DNA of 64,000 bases from Apostichopus japonicus (GCF_037975245.1 NC_092574.1:10441213-10505212), one strand, 5' to 3'; numbered from the stretch's first letter, positions 31,081-45,947 are shown. Made by a program: numbers and translations. Notes: generated from the letters alone by a model not told the origin.

Positions 31081-31772
31081 CACACTCCAACACTCCCACA
31101 CTACCACACTACCACACTACCACACTACCACACTACCACACGCCCATGCGCCCACGCTATCACGCTACCACACTACCACACTACCACACTACCACACTAC
31201 CACACTACCACACTACCACACTACCACACTACCACGCTACCACACTACCACGCTACCACGCTACCACGCTACCACACTACCACACGCCCACGCTACCGCA
31301 CTACCACACTACCACACTACCACACTACCACACTACCACACTACCACACTACCACACTACCACACTACCACACTACCACATTACCACACTACCACACTAC
31401 CACACTACCACACGCCCACGCGCCCACGCGCCCACGCGCCCACGCGCCCACGCTACCACGCGCCCACGCTACCACTCTACCACGCTAACACACTAACACA
31501 CTACCACACTACCACACTAACACACTACCACACTACCACACTTCCACACTACCACACTAACACACTACCACACTAACACACTACCACACGCCCACGCTAC
31601 CGCACTACCACACTACCACACGCCCACGCTACCGCACTACCACACTAACACACTACCACACTACCACACTAACACACTACCACACTACTACACTTCCACA
31701 CTACCACACTAACACACTACCACACTAACACACTACCACGCTACCACGCTAACACACTAACACACTACCACA
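31081..31772. repeat. Octamer array CTACCACA, about 86 units
   Basis: An 8-bp period over about 690 bp. Variant octamers (CTACCACG, CGCCCACG, CTAACACA) are clustered rather than scattered, which shows local expansion. The plus strand lacks G apart from the variants. Open frames of Leu-Pro-His-Tyr-Thr repeats arise from the array and are not counted as genes. Confidence 0.97.
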
Positions 31773-32953
<1,181 letters not shown>

Positions 32954-33588
32954 CGGATGCACAAAGCAAAGGAAAAGAACCAGCATCCAAAATCTAAGAT
33001 TCATACGGAATATTAATCCCCCTAGAATTTACGATATATGGATTTTTCGAAAGTTTATGCATATATAGGCGGTATATATGATCCTGGTAACAGAATTTAA
33101 TTATTTAAGCTGAGAGGTTTATTGCCCCCTGCGGATTTGTTTTACCTCCAAGACTATATATTAACTTCTTTTTATTTCATATTTTTCTTTTCAAACTTTC
33201 GCAATTTCCCGAGTGTATAAGTTATGTTTTTGTAACGTCTATTGAACATGGCAATGTGTCAAACGACAAAGGAAAAAAAATAAAGATTTGAAGCTGACGT
33301 GGCTTGCAAGTAAAAACTGCAGCAGGTCCATCTCAGAGAGTCTTGTTCATGTTTTCGTTAGATCTTAACTCATTAACATTTTAATACTTTATATTGGTAC
33401 CTTTGATAACGTTCTTGTAATGTTTTATAATATTTACCTCAAGTGCGATATTTTCAATATATTACTAGAAAACACTAAATAAACAGCTCTCGTGGTTCCT
33501 TGGGGTGTTAAATTGTATGTAAATATTACGAGGGACTCCTGTAGGAGTACAATAATTAAGTGTACTAATTTTGTGATTACACCCGAGA

Positions 33589-33880
33589 ACCGGAGCTGCA
33601 TGTGGCCGAGTGGATAAGGACGGTGGCATTTGAAGCAATGAGGCTAAGCAATCGGGAGGTTCCGGGCTCGATACCAGGTCATAGTAAGGTGGGTTTTTCA
33701 TCAAAGAGCAATCTACCGTTTTCCCATCTGAAATGACTTTCTAAATTGAAAAGATTCCAAATTTGAGTTAAAATGTTGAATTGAAAGCCACCCGACGTGT
33801 AGTTGTAATCCATAAGCCCTTGCGGGTTTCTCCCACATTTGCGTCGTAAAAATAACTGCTGATTCTGGTTATTCTGATTA
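33589..33880 (+). mobile_element. tRNA-Ser-like SINE, copy B
   Basis: Box A TGGCCGAGTGGATAAGG is at about 33602-33618 and a box-B-like GGGCTCGATACC at about 33664-33675. The body with tcccatctgaaatgacttt and aaagccacccgacgtg matches copy A at 27724-28014 in the opposite orientation. The 3' end, gtcgtaaaaataactgctgatt, runs directly into the 15-bp microsatellite. Confidence 0.85.
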
Positions 33881-34211
33881 TTATTATCCTGAATATTATT
33901 GTTGTTATTATTATTCTGAATATTATTATTCTGAATATTATTATTCTGAATATTATTATTCTGAATATTATTATTCTGAATATTATTATTCTGAATATTA
34001 TTATTCTGAATATTATTATTCTGAATATTATTATTCTGAATATTATTATTCTGAATATTATTATTCTGAATATTATTATTCTGAATATTATTATTCTGAA
34101 TATTATTATTCTGAATATTATTATTCTGAATATTATTATTCTGAATATTATTATTATTATTATTAATATTATTATTATTACTACTATTATTATTTTAATT
34201 ATTATTATTAT
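33881..34211. repeat. 15-bp microsatellite (ATTATTCTGAATATT)n
   Basis: About 16 near-perfect units (33911-34155) flanked by plain ATT repeats. It begins where the SINE copy ends, so it probably grew from the SINE tail. Confidence 0.95.
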
Positions 34212-35416
34212 AACCACCGCAAAAAGCCCATGGAAACGTAAGTCATCAGCTGTAGACAAATTATCAAATCACAACAGGGAAGACAAGAAATGAACTGGCT
34301 CAATTTACTCTCTTCCTATATGTGTGCCTATTAGCATGTTCCATAACAACTCCCTTTTTTTAACCCCTTTATAGTTCTAACCTGCGATAACTTGTATCCT
34401 TCATTTTACTATTATTAATTATTTGTTTAATTAATTTTTGATTGATTGATTTTATTGAGTTAGTTATTATTTTTATTTTTATTATTATTTATTTATCTTG
34501 TTCTCACTTCGAACAAATCTTTCCCGAAGTGATCATTAATCAGGGCTGTCAAAGTTTCATCAGTTATTTAAATTGCTTGCTTCCAATTATACCGTATACA
34601 GGGGAACGATACTTAACTGCACGTAGAAAGTCCCTCCCCGTCAGAAGTAATCATTTGTTGTTATCGCAGGTCATGCAAAAATGTCTATTAAATCGAACAT
34701 ATACTGCTAACTCAAAGACGACTGTACGACAATACATTAAGGTATAGGCGATTCCTTTACGTATATGTAGTTTATAAAAGGTCTATGCAGTAACGATAAT
34801 TTATGTTGTTGCTATTATTATGATTATTATTGTTGTTTACGACATTTCAAGCAAATCTCCTGCATGTGTTACAACGATCAATACAACGACCACCTAAGGC
34901 CTTTCATTGAACTTTTCCTGGATAATATCAATCACAGGTTGTTTTTCTTCAGTTTTTTGAACCTGTTTCTTTAATGATGAGAAAGATTATTCCCCTGTAA
35001 GTCTATGAACTTATTTTTTTTTAAAAGATGGTAGACTGGAGTGAGCAGGGGAGACTTGTGGGGGGTGGGGGAGGGGGAGGGGGTGTATTACAGATATATA
35101 GATATATAGGTAGTGGTGGATAAGATGTAAAGAGGTACAAAAAAGGGGAAGTTATATGATGAGGTAAGATGAAGTACAGAGGGAGAGGGGGCATGAAGGG
35201 TTTGAGGGACGTAGTAAGTAATTGTTAGAAGACGGTGTGTTATTAATAGATATATAATATTTGGTTAAAGCAAATCTTTATGGCTTATTTGTGACCAGAA
35301 GCAGGGTTTTGGATGATGCTTTTCGCTAATTGTTGTTTGATGATATCTGTCACTCATATATTTTTCTTTTTTACTGTAATTCTTAAAGTTCTTAGACAAG
35401 TAGACACGAACTATTG
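34212..35416. other. No gene; one G-quadruplex motif
   Basis: Contains a G-rich run at 35059-35083 (separate entry). The 101-codon plus frame at 34442-34747 is unrecognised. The remainder is AT-rich. Confidence 0.45.
35059..35083 (+). other. Canonical G-quadruplex motif
   Basis: Four G-runs of at least five (GGGGGG, GGGGG, GGGGG, GGGGG) are separated by single T or A bases, the tightest-loop type of quadruplex-forming sequence. Confidence 0.7.
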
Positions 35417-35790
35417 CAAGGGCGTAGGAACCGGGGGGCTGGGGGGCGCCAGCCCCCCCCCCCCAGTGAAAAATGTGGAGGGGCGGAAGCATCATTCCGC
35501 CCCCCCGCTTCGCAAGTCAGAAAACCCCTTTTTCATTTCCAAATTAGAAAAAAAATCTCATTTGGAGCACCAAATTGCATCTACGGCCAGGTGAAAATAC
35601 AAATTAAGTTTTCAAAATGGAGTGAGTGTTGAAGTGTGCTATATTGCACCAAATTGCATCTGAGGCCACCTGGAAATGTAAAAAATTCCAAAGGGGAGGG
35701 GGACATCCCCTCCCCTTAGACCCCTCCCCCAGGCCGGCCATCAGTCTTCAGCCCCCCCCCCCCACTCAAATGTACCTTCCTACGCCACTG
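35417..35790. mobile_element. hAT-type MITE, 374 bp, with 8-bp target duplication
   Basis: Termini CAAGGGCGTAGGAA and, reverse-complemented, CAGTGGCGTAGGAA agree at 12 of 14 positions. The element is flanked on both sides by AACTATTG (35409-35416 and 35791-35798), the 8-bp duplication typical of hAT transposons. The interior is G/C-rich, with poly-C and poly-G runs, and encodes nothing. It would depend on a transposase elsewhere. Confidence 0.85.
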
Positions 35791-35798
35791 AACTATTG

Positions 35799-36025
35799 GG
35801 TGAGGTAGTAAGAGGTAAAGGGGTTAGGCGTTAAGCAAGGTAGTAAGAAGCACTGCAGAGTGTGGTATAGTGAGTTGCAATTAACATGGTGAGGTAATAG
35901 GAAGTATAATGAGGTAATATAAGGTAGGTAAAGAATGCGATACGGGTTGAGGTAAGGGTGAGATATAGTTCGATTAATCCCTTTAGCATTAAGTTATCTT
36001 CAAAATGTTACCGAAAATATTGAAG

Positions 36026-36060
<35 letters not shown>

Positions 36061-38484
36061 GCTGGATATATATAGATATACCTGGATATATAGATATACC
36101 TGGATATATATAGATATAGTTTATGTCGTTTGAAACAATTTAGTTTACTCTCGTTGCTTCGGTGATTTAGTTCTGTTTACACAAGGTATCATATTTGAAT
36201 CAAATATAACCTCAATGAACACTCTCAAAACAGAGAATTTGAGAATGGAAAATTTCGCTTTCACCATATGGTCTGGTTTTTATTATACACAGATTTATCT
36301 TCTCCTACTGGGGGCTGGGTTACAAGAAAATAATTCATAACGTTCGCGAAGGATTTAATGAACAACTACAGCACAAAATAATGGAAGAAATGTACAGTAT
36401 AAGGCCTTTGTAGTATACCGTGCATGTGTTCGCTTGAAATCCTTATTTAGACAGCAGGGATATTACATCGGTCACTTTACCGCTCGACCCAAAAATATAT
36501 ATATATATATATATGTATATATATGAAGTAAAAATGTATATGAGTAACCGCATATGTATGACAGATATGTATACACCAGGGATTCCGTTTGTAACCGGTT
36601 CATTGCACATTGTATAGAGCGACTGAAGGAACAGTACAGACACATATAACACGTATATCCATACTATGTACTTGTCAGTTATACAAACGTGGTTGTTTTT
36701 ATATACGATGACAAACGTACTCGGGCGTTTTCATCATAAGAACTTTTTATAAATTACGGTACATTAAATTACGGAATAAGACACGATTCTTTTGATGACG
36801 AACAGACCGATTTCTAGTTTCCAGACCTATAGTTTCTTCAAAATGCGTTTCTATGAACTAAAAATTCCGGTCATGAATTCACACGTGTGCTTTCAAGGTA
36901 CGTTTCCACGTTTGTGACTTTGTTTTGTAAACAATTCACTCTTCCTGACCTAATTTTAATTTAAGAACAATTCACTGTTATAACTTTTGAGGATACACTT
37001 CAAAACATCATTTGATATTTGAGAAAGTCTGTCCTTATAATTATTCGACACTTGAGAAAGTCGACAGTTCCAATAACAATTTGCGAAGGTTGTATCTGGT
37101 GTGACGTCAGATTCGTACTGCGCATGATCTATGTATGTTTAATGAAAATATAAATAAGGTTTATATTGCGTTGTGAGTGGGTGAAATATTTTATGAAATT
37201 TTAAACAGCTTTTTGAGTGTGGTTGATTTTTTCCTTCTTTTTTTAAAATAGCTTCTAAGTTTAAGTCAAACATAAGGTTGTACCACGGTACTCGATCAAA
37301 CGACAAATAAGCACCCTACAATACTTTTGTTAATACTTTTGTTACCAAATGAAAGCTAATAATCCAGTAGTTCACAATTCCATTAAACTCTCATCGCTGC
37401 AAAACATATTAGAAAACAGGTTGAAGCCTATTAAAAATGTTTCGGCTATTACTTCAATCTTTGGAATGACACTTGACTATCGTTAAGTTGATAAGGAACA
37501 TTGGTATGGAACATTTTTAGTGTCAAATATTCATTGGCGTATTGATCAAAATCAACGGAAACAGTTCTGTTTAAATAGACATATTGAAAGATGTTTACAC
37601 ATAATAATGTTGTAATGTGAACGTTTGGAAATGATATCTTTCTTTAAAGCGAGGCACAATACATATCTATAATACGAAATAAGAGATATGTATTCTTCTT
37701 CTTTGTTTTAGCCTTTTTGTTATAACTGTATCTAAGATATTGTACGAACTCAAGGACAATGTGGATGAAATGAGTACGGTATTGATATAGCATATGGGTG
37801 TGCGTGTGTTTGGCTGTGTGTGTGAGGTGGGGGGGGGGGGGTGGGGTTTACTGGGTAATGGATTAAGGAGGGTGAGGTGGTTATCGGGGCTATAGCGAGA
37901 ACTATTGGCGGTGACGAGTTGATCTCAACGAAGCGCATTACTGATGATACGAACGAACTGTACATCTTGAATATATAATGTTGATATGAAACATATATCG
38001 CTAAATGAATAGCCTTTAACGCTCTCGCTGTGCGCTTTTAGTGTAGTTCCATCTCTAGAGTTAATTATTTTAGCTAATTGTAAACACTGTACAACAAGTA
38101 AAAACATTGCAGACGATCGTGGTTATACGTTTAAACTCATTGTGACGCAAACCCGTCCATAAAACTACTAATTTGTATCTTCTCTCGTCTTCAAGATTAC
38201 ATTAGCTTACTAAATACCAATCTAACAAACAGAGTCTTCCCGGCTGATATATTCCTGCAACATGTGCTTGTCATTTGGCTGATTAATTCACCATTGAGTG
38301 GATTATCATTCTGTACAAGCATCTTAGATGGTGTTAAAGATGTTGACAGAACGAGAAAGAAGAGACAGCTCTTGGAGAAAATCTTAGGTATATGCACCCT
38401 GGATGTACGAATTTACTTGTAATTGATTTTTACCACGTTCATTGTATTCCTCTCTCATATTGAAAATGGCGGCCGAATGCTATT
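35799..38484. other. No gene; minor TA tracts
   Basis: Holds (TA)n-like sequence with tagatatacctgga repeats at 36029-36118, (TA)n at 36494-36526, and a G-run at 37828-37843. The minus-strand frame 38397-38197, with a hydrophobic start (SCLFFLVLSTSL), has a pyrimidine-rich lead-in. It has no clear donor and was not recognised. Confidence 0.45.
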
Positions 38485-38605
38485 ACCACTCTATACTGTC
38501 CTCCCATATCATGCTCCAAAGCACTATTACTGACAGTACAAACAGCTCCTAATCTTTATCTGATGGAAACATGGTATTCATATTGACAATACAAGTGCTT
38601 TGGGG
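38485..38605. mobile_element. Foldback MITE, copy 2
   Basis: The minus-sense arm accactctatactgtcctc...actgacagtac (38488-38541) and the plus-sense arm attgacaatacaagtgctttgg (38581-38602) repeat the motif pair seen at 19740-19930. Ends are not sharply defined. Confidence 0.5.
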
Positions 38606-41056
38606 AAAAAGCGGGTCATAAAAATACAGTATAGACAAATTTGTGAAAAATTGGATGAAACTGGGTGAAAAATGGATAATGACCGTTTGAGTACAATGGT
38701 CAAACATTTGTACGTTTATGTATATCAGTTTGAAAGTGAACGAACATCTTACTTGCAATTAAAGTTTCATGAAAAATGATTCATTGATATCTGATTAAAA
38801 ACTTGGCGATATGAATGCGTTATGTGTCATGTAAATTGCAAAAACAAAATAATAACCAATCAGATTAGAAAGTTGGTTAACAAAGGAATTAAAATATGGG
38901 AAAAGGAGTACTTAAATCAACAAAATGGAGATTTTGCTCAATTATATAAAAAAAATAGAGGGCTCATGAATTTCGGAATCTACCGGATTGGTAGTACGGT
39001 AATGTCGCATGTTTACAAATGCATGAAAACGTCAAATAAAATCAATTATCAACTTTGACAAATAGGCCTATATTTAAGAAAATACCGAATTTCACATCTT
39101 GGAATCCCTTCGCTATCTCATTCATGTTGCGTGGAATGAATTTAGGGTGAGACCCCTAATTAAACAGCAACTATAACTATATATAAGTGCTGCGGCGCGG
39201 ACATTTCCGAGGATACGATATCGAACTTGCTTTCCTGAGGACACCTACGGGGCAATGGTTCATATATCGTCTACATATAGTCAATGATGCTTTTGCCATT
39301 TCCAAATTCATTGATTTATATTCCCACGCGCCTTTCTGTTGATGATTTACATAAGGTAAAAATAATGGTTTAATTAGTTAACCTTCTGTCACATCCGGAT
39401 GTTTGATATCTGGCGAAAATCATTTAAACAGATAATGAAAATTCCACACACTTAGCTGTAAACTTCACCCAAACTTTGCATACAGCAACTCTTCCTTGAA
39501 GTGATTTGCATATCTAACAACAGTACTAGAGCACCAATGTTAGTTAAATATCCCCTCGTTCAGTGTTACATTAAATTTCTCATATTAAACGTGCCAGGGA
39601 AGCCCTGTGTTTACCCCCACAGTGTTGTATATATGTTTTTAATTTAATTTAAATAATTTTCGACGTAACTGTTAAGTCGTAAAAGCGAACGATGCCTCAC
39701 TCATTTTTCTTTCATCCCTTTTCCCGTTTATATCCTCAATTTAAGAATTTGATGGATAGCAATCTGGAATTTTATTTGAACAATAAATGCGAGAAACTTA
39801 AAATACATCACGTTTCTATTAATGTCTTCCTTTTTTGTCTCCTGAGCGACACGTCTATAAAGCCACGAAGACAAAAAATGTGTTGGCACGCTACAAGTAT
39901 AAAAACATGACACTTCTCATGGTCTCTCGGCATTTATTTCCATAGCAACACCCTCTTGTATTTTTACCTGCACGAAAGTGAAAGACTCCCGTTGACATCC
40001 CCCCGCCCGCCCCGCCCGTATTAACATAGCCGTCAAAGCTATATTTGTCTGCAATAATCGATTAACGTTGATCATTGTTGAGATGAACACAAATGTGCGA
40101 CATTAATTCCACATAAATGTGACTCATAAATGCGGCACATGGCTTGCATCTTTCGTCGAATGTTGCTCTGCGGTTATAAGGGCTGCAGTACTACTTATAA
40201 CGCACATATATACACGCTCACACACCACGCATCACGCATTTATCACGAAACATGTATAGTATTTAATACTTGTACGAGTTTCACGCAGACCACTAATTGA
40301 GATATATACTAGCACCCTACCTGTATTCCCCCCCCCCCCCCCTTCAATCCTACCACACTTTCCTAGTAGCGGTGTGTTAAACCTGGTCTAATATCAATAT
40401 TTGAATCTGGTATCAATGGTATTGAAGTATTATATGAGTATGTAAATGGACTATTTTATTGCACCATGAAAACTACTGATCACTGAGCAGAAGACTCACA
40501 AAAAATTTAAAAAGTTGTCCTAAAAATGCAAGGAAGCTTATTTAAAAATGTGTTGAACTGGTTACTATTTTATATATCATATATGTTTTGCGCCATTTCC
40601 TGGTATCTATTAATGTTGTAATTGGAGGGAGGCGGGGGAGGCAGGGGGGGGGATTATAGCGTTCTTGGACGGAAAGAAAATCCTCTGACAGGACATCGGT
40701 CAAGTAATGAGTGAGTGAGTGAGTTTGGTAAGGCCAGGGGGAAGGGAAGGGAAGGGTCGCCCACCGGTATAACGGCTTGGGATCGGTGCTCAGCTGGGTC
40801 CGAGGCACCGGAGGCGCCAACAGGTTACGGATTATGCCGAGGGGCGCCGATTTTCTATTGGTCTTGAAAGAGGCTAACTATATTGGATGATAAACATTCC
40901 AATAATTCTAACCAATAGTGAATAAATTTCAAAAGTAAGTGTTGACCCTTCCTCTCCCACTCTGTCATTTATCCTCTCATCTCCCCCCCCCCTCTAAATC
41001 CCACCCCCTCCTGTATCTCTTGTTTTATCGTCCGTTCTTGTCTTGGCGGAAAATTT

Positions 41057-41092
<36 letters not shown>

Positions 41093-43470
41093 AAGTAACC
41101 GTCGAGTGCGCACAACCACATATAGAGTAAAATCGAGTCCTCACTTCTACGCAATTCGCTAAACCTGCACGCTTGTCGGTAATAAATCTTTATATTCCTG
41201 TGGAAAACATTGTATATATAATGAATGGTCGACATCGCACAACCGTGGAGTTTAGCCAATACTTTGCACTTCGACCCGTGTAACTTTTATGTTTCTTTAC
41301 CAAGCTTAGGCTACATAATTCACCTCGACGCTGCAAAGTCGCATTGTTAAGCCTCCCTGTCTCCCTTTATTTGGTCGAATTTCCGCAGGGTTTGCTTCGC
41401 TGAGCCTGCGAAATATCAAGGTGGTCGTTTGTTAAGCTTGGGACCTATCACATCTTCATCTACGTTTGAGATAACTGTTACAAAGCCTCATATATCCTTC
41501 CGGGAATTTCAATATTTTATCCCTAAACTGCTTCTAGTCAAAAGATGTTAAGTTATATAATTCTAATATATTTCATAGACGCAAATAGCATCAACGGAGA
41601 GTTTTATATGTGCATTTTTTTACACAGATACAGGAAGAATTGAATTTTTGAGTAAAACCCTGAAGCGAGGCTTTGCCTGATTCCATCTTCAACAGGGAAT
41701 GAATCTCAAAATTTGTCCATTTTCAGACAATTACTTTATTTTCTTCATAATTTTAACAGGAGGCTACAATGGGGAGCCATATATCGAATGGACGGCTTTC
41801 ACACGTCAAAATTTTTATAAATCTTACTTTTCAACCAATGTTTTCTTCTTTTTTTTTTTTTTCTTTTCTTTTTTCTTGTTGCAAATTTGTAAAAATATTC
41901 GATCATACATTTCCTTAACAATGCAGTCCACTTTAAGGTGATTAAGCATGTCTCCCTTTAAAAAATGGAGAAAAAGACAAAATATTTTCAAATGTCCTTA
42001 ATGAGTTGTTTGTAATGAGTTTTTTGTAGCTTACACTAGTTTGTGATTGACAATAACATGTATATAAATGTAGTTGGTGGCGTGCGACCCTAACATCACA
42101 GACACAAGTTAGCTCAAAGCCGACCGAGTAGGGGAGGGGGGGGGGGTGCGGTAAGACATTCTGAATTCGACCTCCAAGGAATCCTTTCAAAGAGACCTTT
42201 TCTTGAGAAGATATTTATGTTGGTAGAAATACGAAGTTCTTAATCCATAATTTGATACATCAAATAAAATCCGAATTGTATGATGTCATCTTATGCATAC
42301 TGATGGAAATTGATATGGCATTGAATGACACTTGACTAGTCAAGCCAGTGACCTAGACACAGTTATGAGTTTTTATTAGAATTGAATAACAACTAAATAT
42401 GCATCTAATGAAGACGGATTTCCCTGACATATTATAGGCTGTTATTACTACATTACATATAATCCTTTCACCGAAAAATTAATTCGATGAATTATTTCAA
42501 TATTATTTTGTATATAAACGTTTAGATAGTTACTACTTCTCGCCCTTGTAGATATGTAATTGACCGGTAAACTGGTAAATATGATATTGCTTGTTTATGA
42601 AGTAAAGAAACAACAACAAGAAGAGTATACATCTGTTCTGGAACTTGCTGATGGGCTTAGGCTATACGTGTTAACATTTATTTCTAACTGTTTTTGCTTT
42701 GTGTGTGCATGTGCGTGTTTTATCTTAACGTCGTCTGTACTAAAAATAGCTGTGTGTGGTCAACATGAACAAACAATAGAGGAGGCGAACAGTTTAAGAT
42801 GAGATTACACAGAGGGCAACAGGCCGACGGGACATCGGAACAAGAGGACAACAGAAGAATAATTGACCAAGTGGGGAGGGGGAGAAGAAGACAGAACAAC
42901 AATACACACAACACGAAAAGACAAAAGGCCAATAACAACTTCCACGACCGACTATTAGGAAAGAATACAAGCGATTAGAGGACAATGGGATACTAAGACA
43001 ATAGGATTAATACCAAAGAGGACAATAGGATAAAAGAAAAGGATGACAAGATTACAATGGGACATTATAATATGACAATTTGATGACAAGTATAGAAAAG
43101 CATGCCACCCGGACAACAGGATCACTTTACAGCAGAATAACAACAACAAAACAGGACTTCCGAACCGTCTTCTTACTCGCGTATACTTTGCTATACCAGA
43201 AGGCTGGCTCATTGGTAATGTATTTCATATACTTTGTCTAACTGTTCAAATACTGGGTGTTTATGTTTCGTATATAAGCAGGGATCTAAACTAGTTTCCC
43301 GCTGTAAGATTCACGGCAGGGTTTGAAATGATTAGCTACTTTCACTCTCCCATATTAATAATTATATGGGTTTCTCTTTGTGTACCTTACATTTCTATCA
43401 TCGATTTTAATAATAACACGACTAACATATAAATCTATACACATGCATTGAAGCTGGTAAGGCTGCATAC
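38606..43470. other. No gene; a GC-rich block at 40720-40855
   Basis: Mostly AT-rich. A GC-rich stretch near 40720-40855 (cgcccaccggtataacgg, ggcaccggaggcgcc) stands out and may be a fragment of an unrecognised repeat or an old exon. Poly-C at 40329-40342, poly-G near 40645, (TA)n at 41060-41090 and a G-run near 42136 are also present. Confidence 0.45.
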
Positions 43471-43551
43471 TGCAGGCTACATTTCCACAGTAACACTTCT
43501 TAATGTGAACTTGATACAAAGACGCTCCATCATGTAGGCATGTGTCAAAGT
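43471..43551 (-). CDS. Candidate Cys-rich exon, phase 1-1 (weak)
   Basis: On the minus strand an 81-nt stretch after GGAACAG encodes FDTCLHDGASLYQV and KKCYCGNVAC, then meets a GTATGC donor-like site. Both ends would be phase 1, so it could be spliced between the other minus-strand exons. The C-x-C-x-x-x-x-C ending resembles the front part of von Willebrand type C modules (C.C..G.V.C). The acceptor lacks a pyrimidine tract and the donor is poor. It may be chance. Confidence 0.22.
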
Positions 43552-45914
43552 CTGTTCCAATAAACGGTAACACCGCATGGTTCGTTCGTATATTAATTTC
43601 ATGAGATGTTTCAAGATAAAAAGCCATTCACACAATCGTCATCTGCATCTAAAAGAAATCATCCACCATTTCCATATTGAACACATATCGAAAAAACCTC
43701 AAACTGACAAAAGTATAAATAGCATGTTCGTAGCACCTGGCAGCATGTCACATGACCCTCATGGTCGGTACGTTTCCTACCTTGGAGCGAGTCTTCTAGC
43801 TCATATATAATTCGATAATTTACATACATAATGATGTGCACTGTGTGTAAATGTCAAGGGTCAACAAGTGCAGTACGCGACGGCGCGTGTAGACAGCACG
43901 TGTTCACCTAGTGTGAACGGTAGAAACATGGACACTTCGAAGTTCGGACACCTAAGCCTTAAAACACTCTCAAACTATTACTTGCTTTATTGACAAATAT
44001 GCAAGTACTAGCTAGCACACGGTTCACTTTGGAGAGGAAATAACTGTAGCTTCGTATTTTTTTTCGTGAAATTGGCTCTTGCTATAGGTTATCATGGTGA
44101 AATCGTGTATTTCTTTGGGGTATCCGAACTTCGCAGTGTTCCGAACTTTATGTTGTGTGTGTTTTATTTATTTCTTTCTTTTCTTCTTATCCTGTTTTTA
44201 AATATTTTTTTAATTTATACTGTGACGTTTCATGTCAGTTTAAATATTTCCATGTTCATCAGACGTGGCATTAAGTTTTTACCTATAGATACATTTTATC
44301 GGGTTAGTCACCCCGCATAGTTTACTTGGGTCGTAAATATTGCCATTATTGCCATCAATTGCCATCAATTTATAAATATATCATAAAATCTTTGTAACTT
44401 TCCTCAAAGTGACAGTACAACATTAGCGTCCATTAACATATTGTCAGTTGTGTATACTCGTTTATTAGTTGTCATAGTCGTATGTAAACCCCGCCAAATT
44501 AGCCTTTGTTTGTTTGACCTAATATATCTCTTTTCAGATCAGCTGATACATCTATCCCATCCATACTCCTCACCAAAATATTAGACAAGCAATGATGTAA
44601 AGTCGGAAAAATAGTGACGAGAAAGTTATACAGTCAGGTTCAGTTTTGTATTAATCCCAATTTCCGTCGTGAGTGGGGGAGTGGGTGTGGAAGGGAACAA
44701 CGCGCCGAAATATATTGGCGATTTTTTTTTTAATACTACATACTGCCACCAAATAAAAGTTAAATTCAAATTTCGAGGGTAATGTTGTAGATTACCTTTT
44801 GATGTATTTGTATTGCATTCTGAGATTTGTATGGATTATCAAGTTCCGCAATTGTTGGCTATAACAAATGAAAAACGCTTTATACAATAGCAAAGCTACA
44901 AGTTAACACGTAAATCAAACGAATGTAGTAACTGCATAAAACGTTCATAATACGAATGATGTCGGTTTCGGTTTTGGCTTCTCCTTTCATTTCGTTGCGT
45001 GTCACGAAACGTGATATAAAGCTATATATACACGCGACCTGCTTCTTTACATAAACGGTGACAGTCAACAAGTCAAGGACGCCTGACGAGAGAGGATGGT
45101 GTCCATGAGATCAAACAAAAAACAGTGGCGGGGGAAATATAGAGGGCCCCCAAAAAAATATGCAAGGTAAAGAATAATGTTTTCTCCTTTTTTTTATATT
45201 TGTATAAGTGCCCATGAAGAGTTCAAAGAAGTTGACCGTGCAAACACAATTGTCACCGGACCCTACCTGTTGACGCTTTTGCTAATACGCTTTTACGAAA
45301 GCAATTATGAAAGTGGACCCCAGTAGTCTTCGTGGGCCTATACATGCAGCACTTCTATAAACCCGACATCCCTCAAGTGGGGCATATAACATTCTAGGCG
45401 AACTTTCGATATAATCACATAGTAAACATGTTTAACTAGCAAAGTGAACTTTCTATAAGCGAAACCAGACGTCTATATACAGCGAAGGAAGGGGGGGGGG
45501 ATGCGTGCAAAATTAACAATTATAAGGTGTTCGAAAGTATTGTAAGTTATGATACAGTTTAGTTACAAAAATGACGAAATTTTAGCGATTGTTTTCTACA
45601 ACCGTATACTTTCTCTTTAACTTCGAAACTTTCCTCATGGGTGATCTAATGTCAGTGACAAATGTTATAGATATGCAGATATAAGCCAACTCATAAAGAT
45701 GCATGTTCATTTGCCATAATTGATGAAACCGACAGTTTGAAGGTTACATTAGTAAGAGCGAGGCGTATACAGGTTGGAGAAAAAGGTTTCTATGTAACAT
45801 TTATATAGTAACGTTAAGTTTATTTCTTTCGATTTTGTTTTTTTTTCTTTTAGAATGAATACTATTAATATATACAGTCTCTGCTCCGGTGACAGGGACG
45901 CATTTGTTAAACCC

Positions 45915-45947
<33 letters not shown>

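Noticed and set aside
31058-31576. 172-codon His/Thr/Pro-rich frame
   Set aside because: Entirely encoded by the octamer array.
37940-37962. Another hammerhead (ctgatga at 37942)
   Set aside because: No GAAA and no stem II at the required distance. The ctgatga near 62763 fails for the same reason.
45126-45170. cagtggcggggg as a possible hAT terminus
   Set aside because: No matching inverted end or 8-bp duplication was found nearby.
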